From Mesostigma viride (taxonomy: Eukaryota; Streptophyta; Mesostigmatophyceae; Mesostigmatales; Mesostigmataceae): a DNA stretch of 64,000 nt. The DNA lies in NCBI GenBank assembly GCA_009746045.1, contig RPFO01000041.1, positions 8,778,348 to 8,842,347 of the forward strand, read 5' to 3'. Numbering within the stretch: the first letter of the stretch is position 1; every line of letters begins with the position of its first letter. Positions 19,701-27,828 of the stretch are shown here, piece after piece. The notes under the pieces were generated by a model. The model had not been told where the DNA came from. It ran no database searches and saw nothing but the letters and a program-made list of their open reading frames with translations. The translations under genes were made by a program, and so were the position numbers.

Positions 19701-21845
19701 GGACGAGATGTAGATGGTTGCCACTACTTCGAAGCATCTTCAAATCCCGTCACATCCTTCCACCACCTTGCAAACGTAGACAGAACTTCCCGTTCCAACC
19801 AATCAACTCAAAAACCACGTGCAGGATGGCAGCAGACACGCCAACTTGTATCAAAATACCAGCGTGGGACATCGCCATCATCGGGCTCTGTTTCATGTGC
19901 ACCGAATGGACGAGAGTCATGATACCGGCCATCGCCGCCGCCACGATCGCGGATTCTACAAGGACCGCACCGAAATGGGACATGGAATCGATCTAGTATA
20001 ACGCAACATAAATATTGGCGACGGATTCAAGTATCTTCCAATCCCTCACCAGCCACCCGTAGCCCCTCAGACGCGTCCCAGCGGGTCTTATCTCGGTGAA
20101 GTCCAGCACGAGTCGCTCGGCGGGGTATTTGCCGGCCATGAGCTTCCCCACGGCGCGGGCCCAGGCGACGGCCGAGTCGCCCACGGATAGGGTCCATGTC
20201 TTGGTGTCGGGGTCCCAGGTCTCCTTGTTGGACTCGCGCCCCCCGACGGAGGTCCGCTGCGACCGGATGACGTCGATGTGCGGGATGCGCCTGGAGAAGC
20301 CGTTGAGCGTGCCGGTGACGGGCTTGAAGCCAACCCTGTGCGTCCAAAAAAATATCGAGGTACAGTACAAACGCGATCATGGGAGCGTTCTGGAATGACT
20401 TCAAGCAGCTCGCGCTCGTCGGTCTGGTGGTCGGCATTGCCCACGCCACCGCCACAACCGTCCGGCAGAAGAGGGAGAAGTTCCGTCTCAAGACGGCCAT
20501 CGGGTTCACGGTCCTGATCAACTGGGCGCTGGTGCTGATGGGCCTGTTCTACGTGTACAAGCACTACAAGTTGGGCAGTTACGCCTACGAGACCGACACG
20601 TGGACGAAGATCGCCAAGGGGGTGTTCACCGCGTCCGGCGCCGCCCCCCCCTACCTGGCCATCATGAGCCTCGTGTACGCCAACCTGTCCGGTCGGAGCT
20701 TTGGCAGCGTGATGACCACGGCGGTGACGAATTCCTTTTACCCCATCATCGTGGGCCCCAACAGCATCACCATCTACGAGCCCCCGATCCGCACTTGGTG
20801 AAAAAAAAACTAACACAATAGTGTGTACGCGATGGGAGCTTTCTGGAAGGACTTCAAGAGCCTGTTTCTGTTCGGCGCGGTGATCGGCGCGGCTCACGTG
20901 ATCGCCACCTGGGTGCGTGTGAAGAGGGAGAGGTTCCGCCTGCGGACCAACATCAGGTCCACGCTGGCCCTCACCTACCTGCTGCTCCTCGGCGGGCTGG
21001 GCTACGTGCTTTACAGGAACTTCCACGACAGGGTGTACTCCTACGAGACTACGATCTGGAAGATCCTGAAGGGGTTGCTGACACTGGGGGGTGCCTCGAC
21101 GTCATACTCCATCATCATGACGGTCGGTTCCTCCTTTTTCTCTAGCCGCCCCGTGGCCGCGGTGGTGGATGCGACGGTATCGGAGGCGACGGCCCCGACC
21201 ACGGCCGCCTAAATTTTCTCCCTTACCAGTATAAAAACGATGAAGTGCACGGCGGTCACCAAACTGAACAAGAGGTGCAAGAACAAGGCGTGCGTGCTGT
21301 CGCCCAAGCCCGTGTGCCGCGCCCACTCCCGCCACCGGGCGCATTCCTACGCGCTCGTGCTGGCTGCCCAGGAGTACCAGAACAGGAGGAAGAGGGAGAT
21401 GGAGGCGCGCCGGCGCCAGATCCCCGGGACGACGTGGCGCTATTGGGACGAGAAGGTGGAGTGAGACTCACCCGCATCCCTGCAGCAGCAGCCAAAGCAC
21501 GTCGACGACGTCGTAGACGGTCTCGACCTCGGTGAAGCTGCAGTTGAACATGCAGGACTCTCGCCTCCTGCTCAACTCCGTGCCCCCGAGGAAGAGAGTG
21601 CGGCCCGCGGGGGCGATGTACCGGTTCGTGATGCAGTGGCGCAGCTCCTCCAACTCCGCGAGCTCGGCTCGGTTGAGCGCGTCCTCCTTGGCGCGAACCC
21701 AGAGCCACTTCTGGTGGGAGACCACCCTGTCCACCACCTGCTCCCACGTCTCCAGCTGCGATGTGCCCTCGAGGGGGCGGTGGTAGGTCCTCAACGCGAT
21801 GGCCATGGCTCTGTCCGTGGGAGTGGTGGCGCGGGCCGGCTCCAT
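16778..21845 (-). CDS. Class II (adenosylcobalamin-dependent) ribonucleoside-triphosphate reductase, four exons
   Basis: This enzyme reduces ribonucleotides to deoxyribonucleotides with a B12-derived radical. The exons are 21845-21472, 20335-20050, 19124-18730 and 17756-16778, giving 677 residues, close to the usual monomeric type (about 740). All junctions are GT-AG (donors GTGAGT, GTGAGG, GTATGT). Splicing restores GCGVGF, GYGWLSSGD and CNPCCEILL across the exon boundaries. Visible catalytic residues are the N-terminal redox Cys (ESCMFNCSF), the radical Cys in NPCCE, the second redox Cys in SFCNLTE, the substrate phosphate loop KPSGTLS, and the C-terminal pair CPSGAC. All exons stay in frame with no stops. 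ATG 21845 is the first Met in the frame. Each intron contains other genes. Confidence 0.92.
17757..17791 (+). promoter_or_regulatory. shared region: RNR 3' splice site and antisense gene upstream region
   Basis: On the minus strand this is the polypyrimidine tract and AG of intron 3. On the plus strand it reads GCGCGGAAAAAAAAAGTGCG followed by GGTATACA right before ATG 17792. The A run is 20-30 nt and the TATAC about 5 nt before the start. The dual role is inferred from position. Confidence 0.5.
17792..18271 (+). CDS. intron-nested unknown protein
   Basis: 160 residues from ATG 17792 (MPRPRRRSGAGLVRCAHHSV). The central part (PLEIAKVIAERGEAPFFDKR) is hydrophilic and helical; a C9 run near 18089 may hide a frame change after PQPPPRR, so the last 55 residues are uncertain. 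It lies inside RNR intron 3 on the opposite strand. No family was recognised. Confidence 0.4.
   Translation: MPRPRRRSGAGLVRCAHHSVRANEFDTLQLPLEIAKVIAERGEAPFFDKRTVGDGLAGIKRKKIDEKVADKQRVSREIFENGQELTRVDGQLQLIHRPQPPPRRLAPRRERDGTVWFWGALEEETLSSLCGVSHVKSGWGHHVPCELFPSWPKDPVHDK
18167..18661 (-). CDS. intron-nested multi-pass membrane protein
   Basis: 164 residues with about four predicted spans: MVGVIIQLLLYSGWLSGAVW, GVLVIAFVAWLASMW, ILVLQVIAALSWLTW and IFQSLVVLFFVLFIVDRILW. The start at 18661 lies 68 nt inside the donor of RNR intron 3, behind TTTATATATCAAATACGC. It is on the same strand as the RNR, so it could be read from its own promoter or from the unspliced RNR transcript. No family was recognised. 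Confidence 0.55.
   Translation of the reverse strand: MPDTLQIFMVGVIIQLLLYSGWLSGAVWKEDMNQRQKRGVWASLGTAQGVLVIAFVAWLASMWRKPNMLPLFGTNWLTRILVLQVIAALSWLTWGVLKKYQAKRGLDKGAVRWALANAGIFQSLVVLFFVLFIVDRILWPGRKELAWNMMAPPTFNMGYAAQAA
19125..19164 (+). promoter_or_regulatory. shared region: RNR 3' splice site and antisense gene upstream region
   Basis: On the plus strand it reads GAGAAAAATATCGGGG, then CAACAGTACATC up to ATG 19165. On the minus strand the same bases form the pyrimidine tract and AG of intron 2. AAAAATATCG and ACAGTACA are both repeated before the nested gene in intron 1. Confidence 0.5.
19165..19713 (+). CDS. intron-nested protein with N-terminal CxxxT-RC-C-H zinc motif
   Basis: 182 residues. 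The N-terminus MRCTAKTRGNRRCLNTS followed by GGQRCYVHG has the spacing C-x(n)-RC-x(n)-C-x2-H seen in short zinc-binding domains of phages and giant viruses (I recall DUF5763 for this pattern). The remainder is polar with no recognised domain. Four other genes in the window start with the same motif. It lies inside RNR intron 2, antisense. Confidence 0.6.
   Translation: MRCTAKTRGNRRCLNTSVKGGQRCYVHGRRRHSMRARPTRKDFDENYAEMASNFSPFRKSPYDLFEKSILAHNKAIGRGGAERFVKVPLGRSEKDPKVVSTFTDALDGKTDAMSHLHAGSLTWRRPERSAEDERFLTDPSTHRRSRYIPSLRELAINAIPEGPEQDAAWHLASHGDFPADEM
19750..19983 (-). CDS. intron-nested small membrane protein
   Basis: 77 residues, MSHFGAVLVESAIVAAAMAG, with two hydrophobic helices (VESAIVAAAMAGIMTLV and ILIQVGVSAAILHVVFELIG) linked by a methionine-rich segment. 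It starts 66 nt inside the donor of RNR intron 2, on the RNR strand. No family was recognised. Confidence 0.45.
   Translation of the reverse strand: MSHFGAVLVESAIVAAAMAGIMTLVHSVHMKQSPMMAMSHAGILIQVGVSAAILHVVFELIGWNGKFCLRLQGGGRM
20336..20378 (+). promoter_or_regulatory. shared region: RNR 3' splice site and antisense gene upstream region
   Basis: The plus strand reads CCAAAAAAATATCGAGG, then TACAGTACAAACGCGATC up to ATG 20379. The minus strand is the pyrimidine tract and AG of intron 1. AAAAATATCG and ACAGTACA match the equivalent region of intron 2. Confidence 0.5.
20379..20801 (+). CDS. intron-nested membrane protein, paralog of 20832-21212
   Basis: 140 residues beginning MGAFWNDFKQLALVGLVVGI. 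Two clear membrane spans occur (LALVGLVVGIAHATATTV and FTVLINWALVLMGLFYVY), with a weaker third. The downstream neighbour shares MGAFWxDFK, the R-x-KRExFRL segment and YxYET-W-KI, so the two are tandem duplicates. An A9 run separates them. No family was recognised. Confidence 0.6.
   Translation: MGAFWNDFKQLALVGLVVGIAHATATTVRQKREKFRLKTAIGFTVLINWALVLMGLFYVYKHYKLGSYAYETDTWTKIAKGVFTASGAAPPYLAIMSLVYANLSGRSFGSVMTTAVTNSFYPIIVGPNSITIYEPPIRTW
20832..21212 (+). CDS. intron-nested membrane protein, tandem paralog
   Basis: ATG 20832 (MGAFWKDFKSLFLFGAVIGA) aligns with the start of the upstream paralog. It has the same layout: two N-terminal spans around RVKRERFRLR, then a weaker hydrophobic segment and a threonine/alanine-rich tail. 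The 30-bp gap to the upstream gene contains GTGAAAAAAAAACTAACACA. Function unknown. Confidence 0.6.
   Translation: MGAFWKDFKSLFLFGAVIGAAHVIATWVRVKRERFRLRTNIRSTLALTYLLLLGGLGYVLYRNFHDRVYSYETTIWKILKGLLTLGGASTSYSIIMTVGSSFFSSRPVAAVVDATVSEATAPTTAA
21240..21464 (+). CDS. intron-nested small zinc-motif protein
   Basis: 74 residues. MKCTAVTKLNKRCKNKACVL, then VCRAHS, gives the C-x-A-x-T, RC, C-x2-H pattern shared with 19165-19713. The rest is basic and helical (YQNRRKREMEARRRQIP). It is the third plus-strand gene of RNR intron 1 and stops 7 nt short of the donor. A nucleic-acid-binding role is inferred from charge and the zinc motif. Confidence 0.6.
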   Translation: MKCTAVTKLNKRCKNKACVLSPKPVCRAHSRHRAHSYALVLAAQEYQNRRKREMEARRRQIPGTTWRYWDEKVE

Positions 21846-21938
21846 GGGTCTGATACCATGGGGTGGCAAATATCTTCCGGGTTGAACGCGACTCCGGGGG
21901 GCTGCATTTTTTTTTTCTTTACGGCTAGTATACACACC

Positions 21939-22259
21939 ATGTCTGCTGCCGTGAACCGTTTGCTCTCCCTGCCCATGAGGCTGCTCCAGATGCCGCTGAG
22001 CCTGGGACCGTGGCCCACGGTCGCGTTGGCCCTGTTCATCCTGTACTACACCGCCACTTCCATCCGCTTCCACCGCAAGGCGAAGACGAACTGTACGGGG
22101 TTCATGGACTTCCGGTGCTGGATGACCAAGTGGGGCATCATGTTTATCGGCCTCGCGGGCGGCACCTACATGCTGGCTAGGGGGGTGAACAACCTGATCA
22201 TTGTCGGCGAGGGGGGCGCGTCTGTTCTCCCCCCGCGGTGGCCCAACATAACCGCGTAA
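21939..22259 (+). CDS. membrane protein, unknown
   Basis: 106 residues from ATG 21939 (MSAAVNRLLSLPMRLLQMPL) behind AGTATACACACC and a run of T. Membrane spans: VALALFILYYTATSI and WGIMFIGLAGGTYMLARGV. It runs divergently from RNR exon 1, whose ATG is 94 bp away, so the 21846-21938 spacer probably drives both. No family was recognised. Confidence 0.55.
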   Translation: MSAAVNRLLSLPMRLLQMPLSLGPWPTVALALFILYYTATSIRFHRKAKTNCTGFMDFRCWMTKWGIMFIGLAGGTYMLARGVNNLIIVGEGGASVLPPRWPNITA

Positions 22260-22264
22260 ATAAA

Positions 22265-22654
22265 ATGGGCGGCTATTGGATAGTAGGAATGAAGCTTTGG
22301 ATTGTCGCGATCGTGCTGATCGTCCTCGCGTGCGTGTGGTTGTTCTCTTTCGTCGGCTCGGCCCTGGCAGAACCCGCCGCAAAGTTCTGGTGCGCGGTGA
22401 CTCTTCGGGGCGGCAACAAGGAGTGCGTCGAGAACACCAAGAGGAAACTGCAGTCCGCGCTGGGGGACGTGCGCTTGTGGCTGGGGGTCGCGACCCTGGG
22501 AGCGGCCGCGGCGGCCGCCGCTAAGATCCGCGCGAGGTTCCGATCGTCCCCATCGTCCGCAGATGACCGGGATCGCGCGCCCTCGCGACCGATGGCGCCA
22601 AAGTCAGGTGGGAGGAGTCCTCTGTTTTTCTCTCGCATTCGCGGGTTCCGTTAG
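22265..22654 (+). CDS. membrane protein, unknown
   Basis: 129 residues from ATG 22265 (MGGYWIVGMKLWIVAIVLIV), 5 bp after the previous stop. A strong N-terminal span is followed by two cysteines (FWCAVTLRGGNKEC), an alanine-rich second hydrophobic helix and a basic tail. An AATAAA follows at about 22704. The cysteine pair after an N-terminal span is common in virion membrane proteins with disulfides, but no family is assigned. Confidence 0.5.
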   Translation: MGGYWIVGMKLWIVAIVLIVLACVWLFSFVGSALAEPAAKFWCAVTLRGGNKECVENTKRKLQSALGDVRLWLGVATLGAAAAAAAKIRARFRSSPSSADDRDRAPSRPMAPKSGGRSPLFFSRIRGFR

Positions 22655-22761
22655 ACAGTGCATGATGTTCAGTCACGAGTTTTATTATCACGATTATTAT
22701 GATCAATAAACGCGGGCGTTAACAATCGAATCCCGGTCTTCAAGAGCAATTGCAACATTTT

Positions 22762-22898
22762 TTCTATTAACCGTGGAACTCCAGGGTAACCAGACTCTTT
22801 ATTAAAACAATGAGTGGAGCACATACAAAAGGCAGGCCACATCCCGGCCGCCGATGCTCATGGGAACACTTATTGCTTGGCAAAGGCTAGCCTTACCC
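22762..22898 (-). repeat. DIRS split repeat B2
   Basis: A 137-bp outer repeat, matching 23356-23492. It begins TTCTATTAACCGTGG on the plus strand and forms the outer left end of the element. Confidence 0.9.
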
Positions 22899-22923
22899 CC
22901 AAACACGCAGGGAGGGTGGGCGG

Positions 22924-23355
22924 GAAAAGAAAAGAGGCCGACCTTAGCTAGGTGGGTTTGTTTTTGTCCTTTTTTGCGTGTCATGCGGCCTTGGCCCGGA
23001 CGGCATTTTTTCGCCACGCAAATGTTGCGTCTGAACAAATGACGCAATGTGGCGTTCTAATTGCCGGCAGCTTACGTAAGGCTGCCGGGGCTATTAGGTC
23101 ACATATTGCGTGAGAGAAAGAATCTAGATCTAGTTAATCACTACGCCATGAGCCAAGAAACCTAGACAGTGGCAGGTTTATATCTCAACGTAGCTCCTGC
23201 CACCTGGCCAAGAAAAACTGGCCAAAGCTTTGGCCACGACTGATCCGGATCAGGCCGCACCGGCCTCAAAAGGTTTGTCACGTGAACCCAATAACCTAGC
23301 TATAGCGGCTACCCTTCCATCTCACTATAAAGAAACTATGTTCAGAGAACCACGA
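22924..23355 (-). repeat. DIRS split repeat A2
   Basis: 432 bp, nearly identical to 27829-28261 (two base changes and one A-run length difference noted). It directly abuts B1, as expected for the internal repeat pair. Confidence 0.9.
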
Positions 23356-23492
23356 TTCTATTAACCGTGGAACTCCAGGGTAACCAGACTCTTTATTAAA
23401 ACAATGAGTGGAGCACATACAAAAGGCAGGCCACATCCCGGCCGCCGATGCTCATGGGAACACTTATTGCTTGGCAAAGGCTAGCCTTACCC
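23356..23492 (-). repeat. DIRS split repeat B1
   Basis: 137-bp copy of 22762-22898, between A2 and the recombinase end of the coding region. Confidence 0.9.
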
Positions 23493-23564
23493 TTATATCC
23501 CTCCCTGGCGATCCATGCCAGGGGCAAAGAACCTAGCATAATGACAGAGAAATGAACAACCAAA

Positions 23565-26500
23565 TTAGGTGGAGGGCAATTTCAAAATAGCCCGCCAGGC
23601 CCGAGGGGGGCAGGCGGCCATGGCCCGAAGAATAACCTCAGGCAGCTGCACCTCCAAACTGCGGTGCAAGCCCACATAATGGGCAACCGTGGAGCTGCTA
23701 AGCCAGCGCCCCCGGCCCTGGATGTCCCCCATGCTGCGACCCGCGAGGAAATCGTGAGTGGCACCTCCATGCCGCAGCCCGTGAATGGTGAAAATCTGGG
23801 CGACCCCCAAGGCCTGACTCGCAGCCTGCCAAATGCGCCGGAATTGCGGGTAGGTGAAAGGGAACACGGCCTCCCAAGCGTGCTTACCCGCGATGCAGTG
23901 ACGGAGGATGGTTTCAGACATCACATCTTCTACCACCACTGACTGAGTCTTGCCCTTAGAGGTCTTGGTAGACCTCAGCAGTAGGGCGCCCCGTTGAGCC
24001 GGCCCAAGCCGAACGTCAGGCTGGAGGCGCACATGGCCAACACGGAGGTTCAGCGCCTCCGAGATTCGCAGGTAATGGCGGAACACGATGACAACCAGCA
24101 GGCCCGCAAGGCGCTGACCTTGCATGACCATCGTGCTGGCAAGTGCAAACGCCGCCTCCCATGGAATGGGAGGAGGGGCACGGGGGGGCACAAGTGTTTT
24201 CCACCCAGCGAGGACGCCACGGGCCAAGTCCCACCGCTTCACCATACCGGGATAATAAAGTTGCAACCCCATCAAGGCATTGACACACACTTGGCGGCTG
24301 TACCCCCGAAAATGAGCCCAGGCGACATACGCACAAAATGTCTCCTCAAGGGTGTCAGCTCGTGACGATGACCCGTCCGCCCGCCCACCAGCCTCCCACC
24401 AAGTCAAGAGGGAATCAAGACCACGACGGTAGGCCAGCAAAGTAGCCGGCTTTACTTTCCCCTCTAGCAATGGAAGGTAGCTAACAGGTGCAGGGGGCCC
24501 CGGGTTAGGATGGATGCCTTCCGCGGTCAGGTCGCGCACCCAGCCTGCCAAGAAAGTCGCCATGGATTGGCCGCGAGAAACGCCATCGGCTGGTTGAAGT
24601 GCACTCGGCGTCCACACCCACTGGGAACGACTCCCCGTGGCGAGGGTCAGCGCGCACAAGCGGCGGCACTGCTTGTTGAGCTTGTGGGATGAGGACCGCC
24701 CCTTAGCCAAGCAGCCCAACGCCGCGGTGGAGTCCACCAACCTCACCACCCGCTTGCCTCGGTTTGCCAAGCTGCGCGCACTCCTCTCCACGCCCTTCAC
24801 TGCAGCCCGCACCTCCTTCTCGTTGATGTGCATCCCCGGATCCCGCCAACGACTCCGGACCCCAACCCGCCATTGCTGGCTAGTGATTGCTTGTTGCGCC
24901 CGCGCGCTCAGTGGCCTAGGGCCAGCGTAGGCCACCTCACTTGGTATGAGCAAAGTCGGGTACCCCCGCACCTCTCGTGCCCTCGCCAGCTCCGTCACAT
25001 CGCCCGGCTCCATGGTTGCGTACACGACACCTTGCCCGTAGGTGGACGCGTCAGATGCAACCACCTCACGGGCCAAAGGTGCGCTTCGGTCAACCCTTAG
25101 CATGGGAGCCAAGGCCAGGGCACACTCTAACTCCTCCCGCACCCCGGCCCACAGCACCCAGGATCGCTGCCCCCACCCTTGCAGGCTGATGAATTTGAAA
25201 CATTGCTGCCAAATGGACAAGCAGCTGCGGCTTAACATCTGCAGCCACAACCACCGCCCCAAGACGGCAGCCAGCCCCTCGGCCGTAGCTCGGCCTCGAG
25301 TGAGTATAGCCTGCGTGTGGGCGATCACAAGGTTGAGCTGCTTGACCGTTGGTTCCAGCACGCCGTTCCGTCGGTGCACCACCCCTAGGGCTTCTAGCTC
25401 GTCCCCTTCCAGGCTCGCCATCTTAGTCTTCTCCTTAGACGGCACAAGGTTGTTAGGGAGGTAGCCTTCCTCAATAGCGCGCGTGATGAGCTGGTTCACC
25501 GCCTCGCAGGTCCGCCCGTTGCTGGCCACCAAGTCATCAATAGTGATGGACAGCATGGGGGCAGGGGGGTTTTCCAGGTCAATCTGAAGCTCCCCGGCGC
25601 GCTCCTCCTTGTACTCGATGGCCAAGCGCAGTGGCTGGCCACACTCGTCGCGCACCAAGGTGAGCTCACCTGCGCTTGAGAGGTAGTTGACCTGGCGCCT
25701 CGGATCCAGGGCACCGGTCATGTAGAGCACCATCTCATGGATGGCCTCCCCCAGCGCCACCGCATGGGAATGTCCCATGGCCAGCACCTTGAGCACGGGC
25801 CACACCTTCCGCCTGGGCCCTGCCAGACCTACGCTAGTCGACCACACACTAGGAAGCCCTTGGTAGTCCCACCACCACTCGGGCACCTCGATGGAATAGT
25901 AGTATGACACGAGGTCGCTCTTGGCGCAGTAGCACCAGCCTTTGATGTAGACCTCCACGAGGATGCCCAGGTGGGGTAGCAGGATCTTGGGGGGGTCCAC
26001 CCACAGCAGGTTGCCCAGCTTCCTGTTGACGATGAACCGAAGCTCACCCACCCCCTTGGCCACTCCAAAGCAGCCATCCACCCACTTGGGCCGCCTCTCC
26101 CGGAACGCCACCATGCCCACGCCCGCTGCCCGGCTCATGAGCTTGCCCCATTCAGCCATGGAGCATCCCCGGCTGGGCTTGGGCACATTCCAATACTTTG
26201 CGCTCGCCACGACCGCTGGCTTGATGCAGTTCTCTTCGCTGGCATATATCTCCCGCCAGCTCGGCCGCATAGCCAACAGGTCGAGCAGCCGTGCCTTCCC
26301 CGCCACCTCCGCCTTTGGTAGACTCACCGCGTCCGCGCGCAGTTGTTCATACTTATTCTGCTTCCCATATATTGCATCAGCACCTTCTTGCTCCTGGCCT
26401 GTCGCAACGCCCCCTACGCGGCGACTGTGCCAGGTGCAGTGCCTCTTGACCCTCGCAAGGGCCTCCTCCCTCCCCTTAGAGCACGCCCCTCTAGGGTTAG

Positions 26501-26819
26501 GAGGAGGGTCTTGCCCCCCTCCCCACAGCCAATTAAGCCAACGCACTACCTTGCATTGCAGTGTGTACTCGCGGTGGCGGCGCGTGGCACGCTGTCGCCG
26601 GCGTGCCGATCTCACCCTGCCCCACGCGGTGTACGCTGGCCTAAGTGGGTATGGCAGCGGGAAAAGGGAGCGGTCCCGCTGGGATTCTATTTCCCTACTT
26701 GTTGAGCCTTGCTGAGCTTGTCCAAGAGGATGGCAGTTTGGAGAGCTGCCTTGACAGCCGGGGTGGCTGACAGTGCAGCCTCCTCCCCCAATGGCAGGAG
26801 GTGGCTGGCCACCTTCCAC
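23565..26819 (-). CDS. DIRS reverse transcriptase, RNase H and tyrosine recombinase
   Basis: A single long frame carries three enzymes. The RT catalytic loop is SITIDDLVAS. The RNase H has VVASDASTYGQGV, the LVDSTAALG segment and PSALQPADGVSRG. The C-terminal tyrosine recombinase shows the first catalytic arginine in FRHYLRISEALNLR, the HxxR box in IHGLRHGGATHDF, and a final GRWLSSSTVAHYVG with the nucleophilic tyrosine. It replaces the DDE integrase of LTR elements and inserts circular cDNA. The true start is probably well inside the frame near 26400, since the first 130 residues overlap gag out of frame. Confidence 0.9.
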   Translation of the reverse strand: MEGGQPPPAIGGGGCTVSHPGCQGSSPNCHPLGQAQQGSTSREIESQRDRSLFPLPYPLRPAYTAWGRVRSARRRQRATRRHREYTLQCKVVRWLNWLWGGGQDPPPNPRGACSKGREEALARVKRHCTWHSRRVGGVATGQEQEGADAIYGKQNKYEQLRADAVSLPKAEVAGKARLLDLLAMRPSWREIYASEENCIKPAVVASAKYWNVPKPSRGCSMAEWGKLMSRAAGVGMVAFRERRPKWVDGCFGVAKGVGELRFIVNRKLGNLLWVDPPKILLPHLGILVEVYIKGWCYCAKSDLVSYYYSIEVPEWWWDYQGLPSVWSTSVGLAGPRRKVWPVLKVLAMGHSHAVALGEAIHEMVLYMTGALDPRRQVNYLSSAGELTLVRDECGQPLRLAIEYKEERAGELQIDLENPPAPMLSITIDDLVASNGRTCEAVNQLITRAIEEGYLPNNLVPSKEKTKMASLEGDELEALGVVHRRNGVLEPTVKQLNLVIAHTQAILTRGRATAEGLAAVLGRWLWLQMLSRSCLSIWQQCFKFISLQGWGQRSWVLWAGVREELECALALAPMLRVDRSAPLAREVVASDASTYGQGVVYATMEPGDVTELARAREVRGYPTLLIPSEVAYAGPRPLSARAQQAITSQQWRVGVRSRWRDPGMHINEKEVRAAVKGVERSARSLANRGKRVVRLVDSTAALGCLAKGRSSSHKLNKQCRRLCALTLATGSRSQWVWTPSALQPADGVSRGQSMATFLAGWVRDLTAEGIHPNPGPPAPVSYLPLLEGKVKPATLLAYRRGLDSLLTWWEAGGRADGSSSRADTLEETFCAYVAWAHFRGYSRQVCVNALMGLQLYYPGMVKRWDLARGVLAGWKTLVPPRAPPPIPWEAAFALASTMVMQGQRLAGLLVVIVFRHYLRISEALNLRVGHVRLQPDVRLGPAQRGALLLRSTKTSKGKTQSVVVEDVMSETILRHCIAGKHAWEAVFPFTYPQFRRIWQAASQALGVAQIFTIHGLRHGGATHDFLAGRSMGDIQGRGRWLSSSTVAHYVGLHRSLEVQLPEVILRAMAACPPRAWRAILKLPST

Positions 26820-27741
26820 CCCCCCCTCCTTGCCCTTCCACCTGCAGCAAGGCCGCCACCACCCTCATTAGGTACTCCATGCCCACAAGCTCCCCGGCTG
26901 CTGAGCCCAGCTCCTTGAGAAGGGTGTCCATGGCCAATGCAATGTTCATGACAATTTTCCTGTTCTCCATGTTCCGCCAATTTCCAGGCTTTACCGTCAT
27001 GACCCACGACCGGATTCCCATCCCATTGTCGCTGGCGTCCTCCAACACCCCCGGCAGCACCCGCTCCGAAACCCGATATTTCACGCTCTTGGCTCGGCTT
27101 GGCAGCGCCACCCCTTTCGAGGCCTTGAAGTGGCTTCCCGCCCCCTCCATTCCTCCCAGCGCTGCCTTCAAACCTTGCATGAATTTCTCGGCTGCGACCT
27201 CCCCCTCCTCGTCCTCCTCGTCGTCCTGATTTTCGGTTTCCGGAGGTGCCCCAACGAATGTCGCCAACCTCGCCCTCATTTCCTTTCCGACAGCCCCCCC
27301 ACCTGCCGAAACCTTGGCCGCGCCTTTCGGCTTGGCCATTTTTCGCTGCGCAGGTGTCGTTGGTGGCAGCGCCTGATCCTCCTCCTCGTCCGCCGCGAGA
27401 TCTGCCACGGCCAGCAGTTTTGCCACCAACGTTCCGTTTGGGTCACGTGCGTCCAACACGTCGCCAACATCAACGTGATCGGCCAGCAACTGCACGACAG
27501 ACTTCAGCTGGCTCGAGCTCCACGAGCTGGCGTCCGTCACCCAGTCCTCGGCACCGAAGACCTGCTCGACTGCCCCCACCGCCTCTGCGGGGCTGATGCA
27601 CTTGGCGAGCAGAGTGGCGAGCTGCTTCTTTTTGGCGCTGAAGGCGACTGGCGCGTGACTGGCGGCAGCAGCCCGCGGTGTGGGCGTCCCGTCCTCCCCG
27701 CGCGCTGCCTGCCCTCCTGTAGCTTTGCGCCCCTTCGGCAT
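26687..27741 (-). CDS. DIRS gag-like protein (frameshifted at C-terminus)
   Basis: It starts at ATG 27741 (MPKGRKATGGQAARGEDGTP). It is rich in alanine, lysine and acidic runs (ENQDDEEDEEGEV), with a helical C-terminal domain (IVMNIALAMDTLLKELGS). Near 26820 a C/G run shifts the frame; the alternative frame ends more naturally as ALQTAILLDKLSKAQQ at 26687. It is the first ORF after repeat A1, in the gag position of DIRS elements. No zinc knuckle is visible, which is usual for this class. Confidence 0.65.
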
Positions 27742-27828
27742 TGCTGCTCAGGGCCAAAAATGGCTCCGACAGTACAGGTTCGTCAAACCAGAGGTTCGTT
27801 TCCCCTGGCTTGCTGTCGCCGCCCTCGT

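Larger units (their letters stand above)
19125..20049 (-). other. RNR intron 2 (925 nt) with nested genes
   Basis: The donor is GTGAGG at 20049; the acceptor is CCCGCAG ending at 19125, preceded by TATTTTTC. It contains a plus-strand zinc-finger gene (19165-19713) and a minus-strand membrane gene (19750-19983). Confidence 0.88.
20336..21471 (-). other. RNR intron 1 (1136 nt) with three nested genes
   Basis: The donor is GTGAGT at 21471; the acceptor is CGCACAG ending at 20336, preceded by a run of seven T. Three plus-strand genes fill it: two related membrane proteins and a zinc-motif protein whose stop lies 7 nt from the donor. Confidence 0.88.

Noticed and set aside
16778-21845. Inteins or group I/II introns as the cause of the RNR split
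   Set aside because: The interruptions do not continue the RNR frame, show no intein or LAGLIDADG motifs and no intron-encoded RT, and their ends are canonical spliceosomal GT-AG with pyrimidine tracts.
22702-22712. tRNA T-loop-like CAATCGAATCC near 22715
   Set aside because: No matching acceptor or anticodon stems could be drawn around it.
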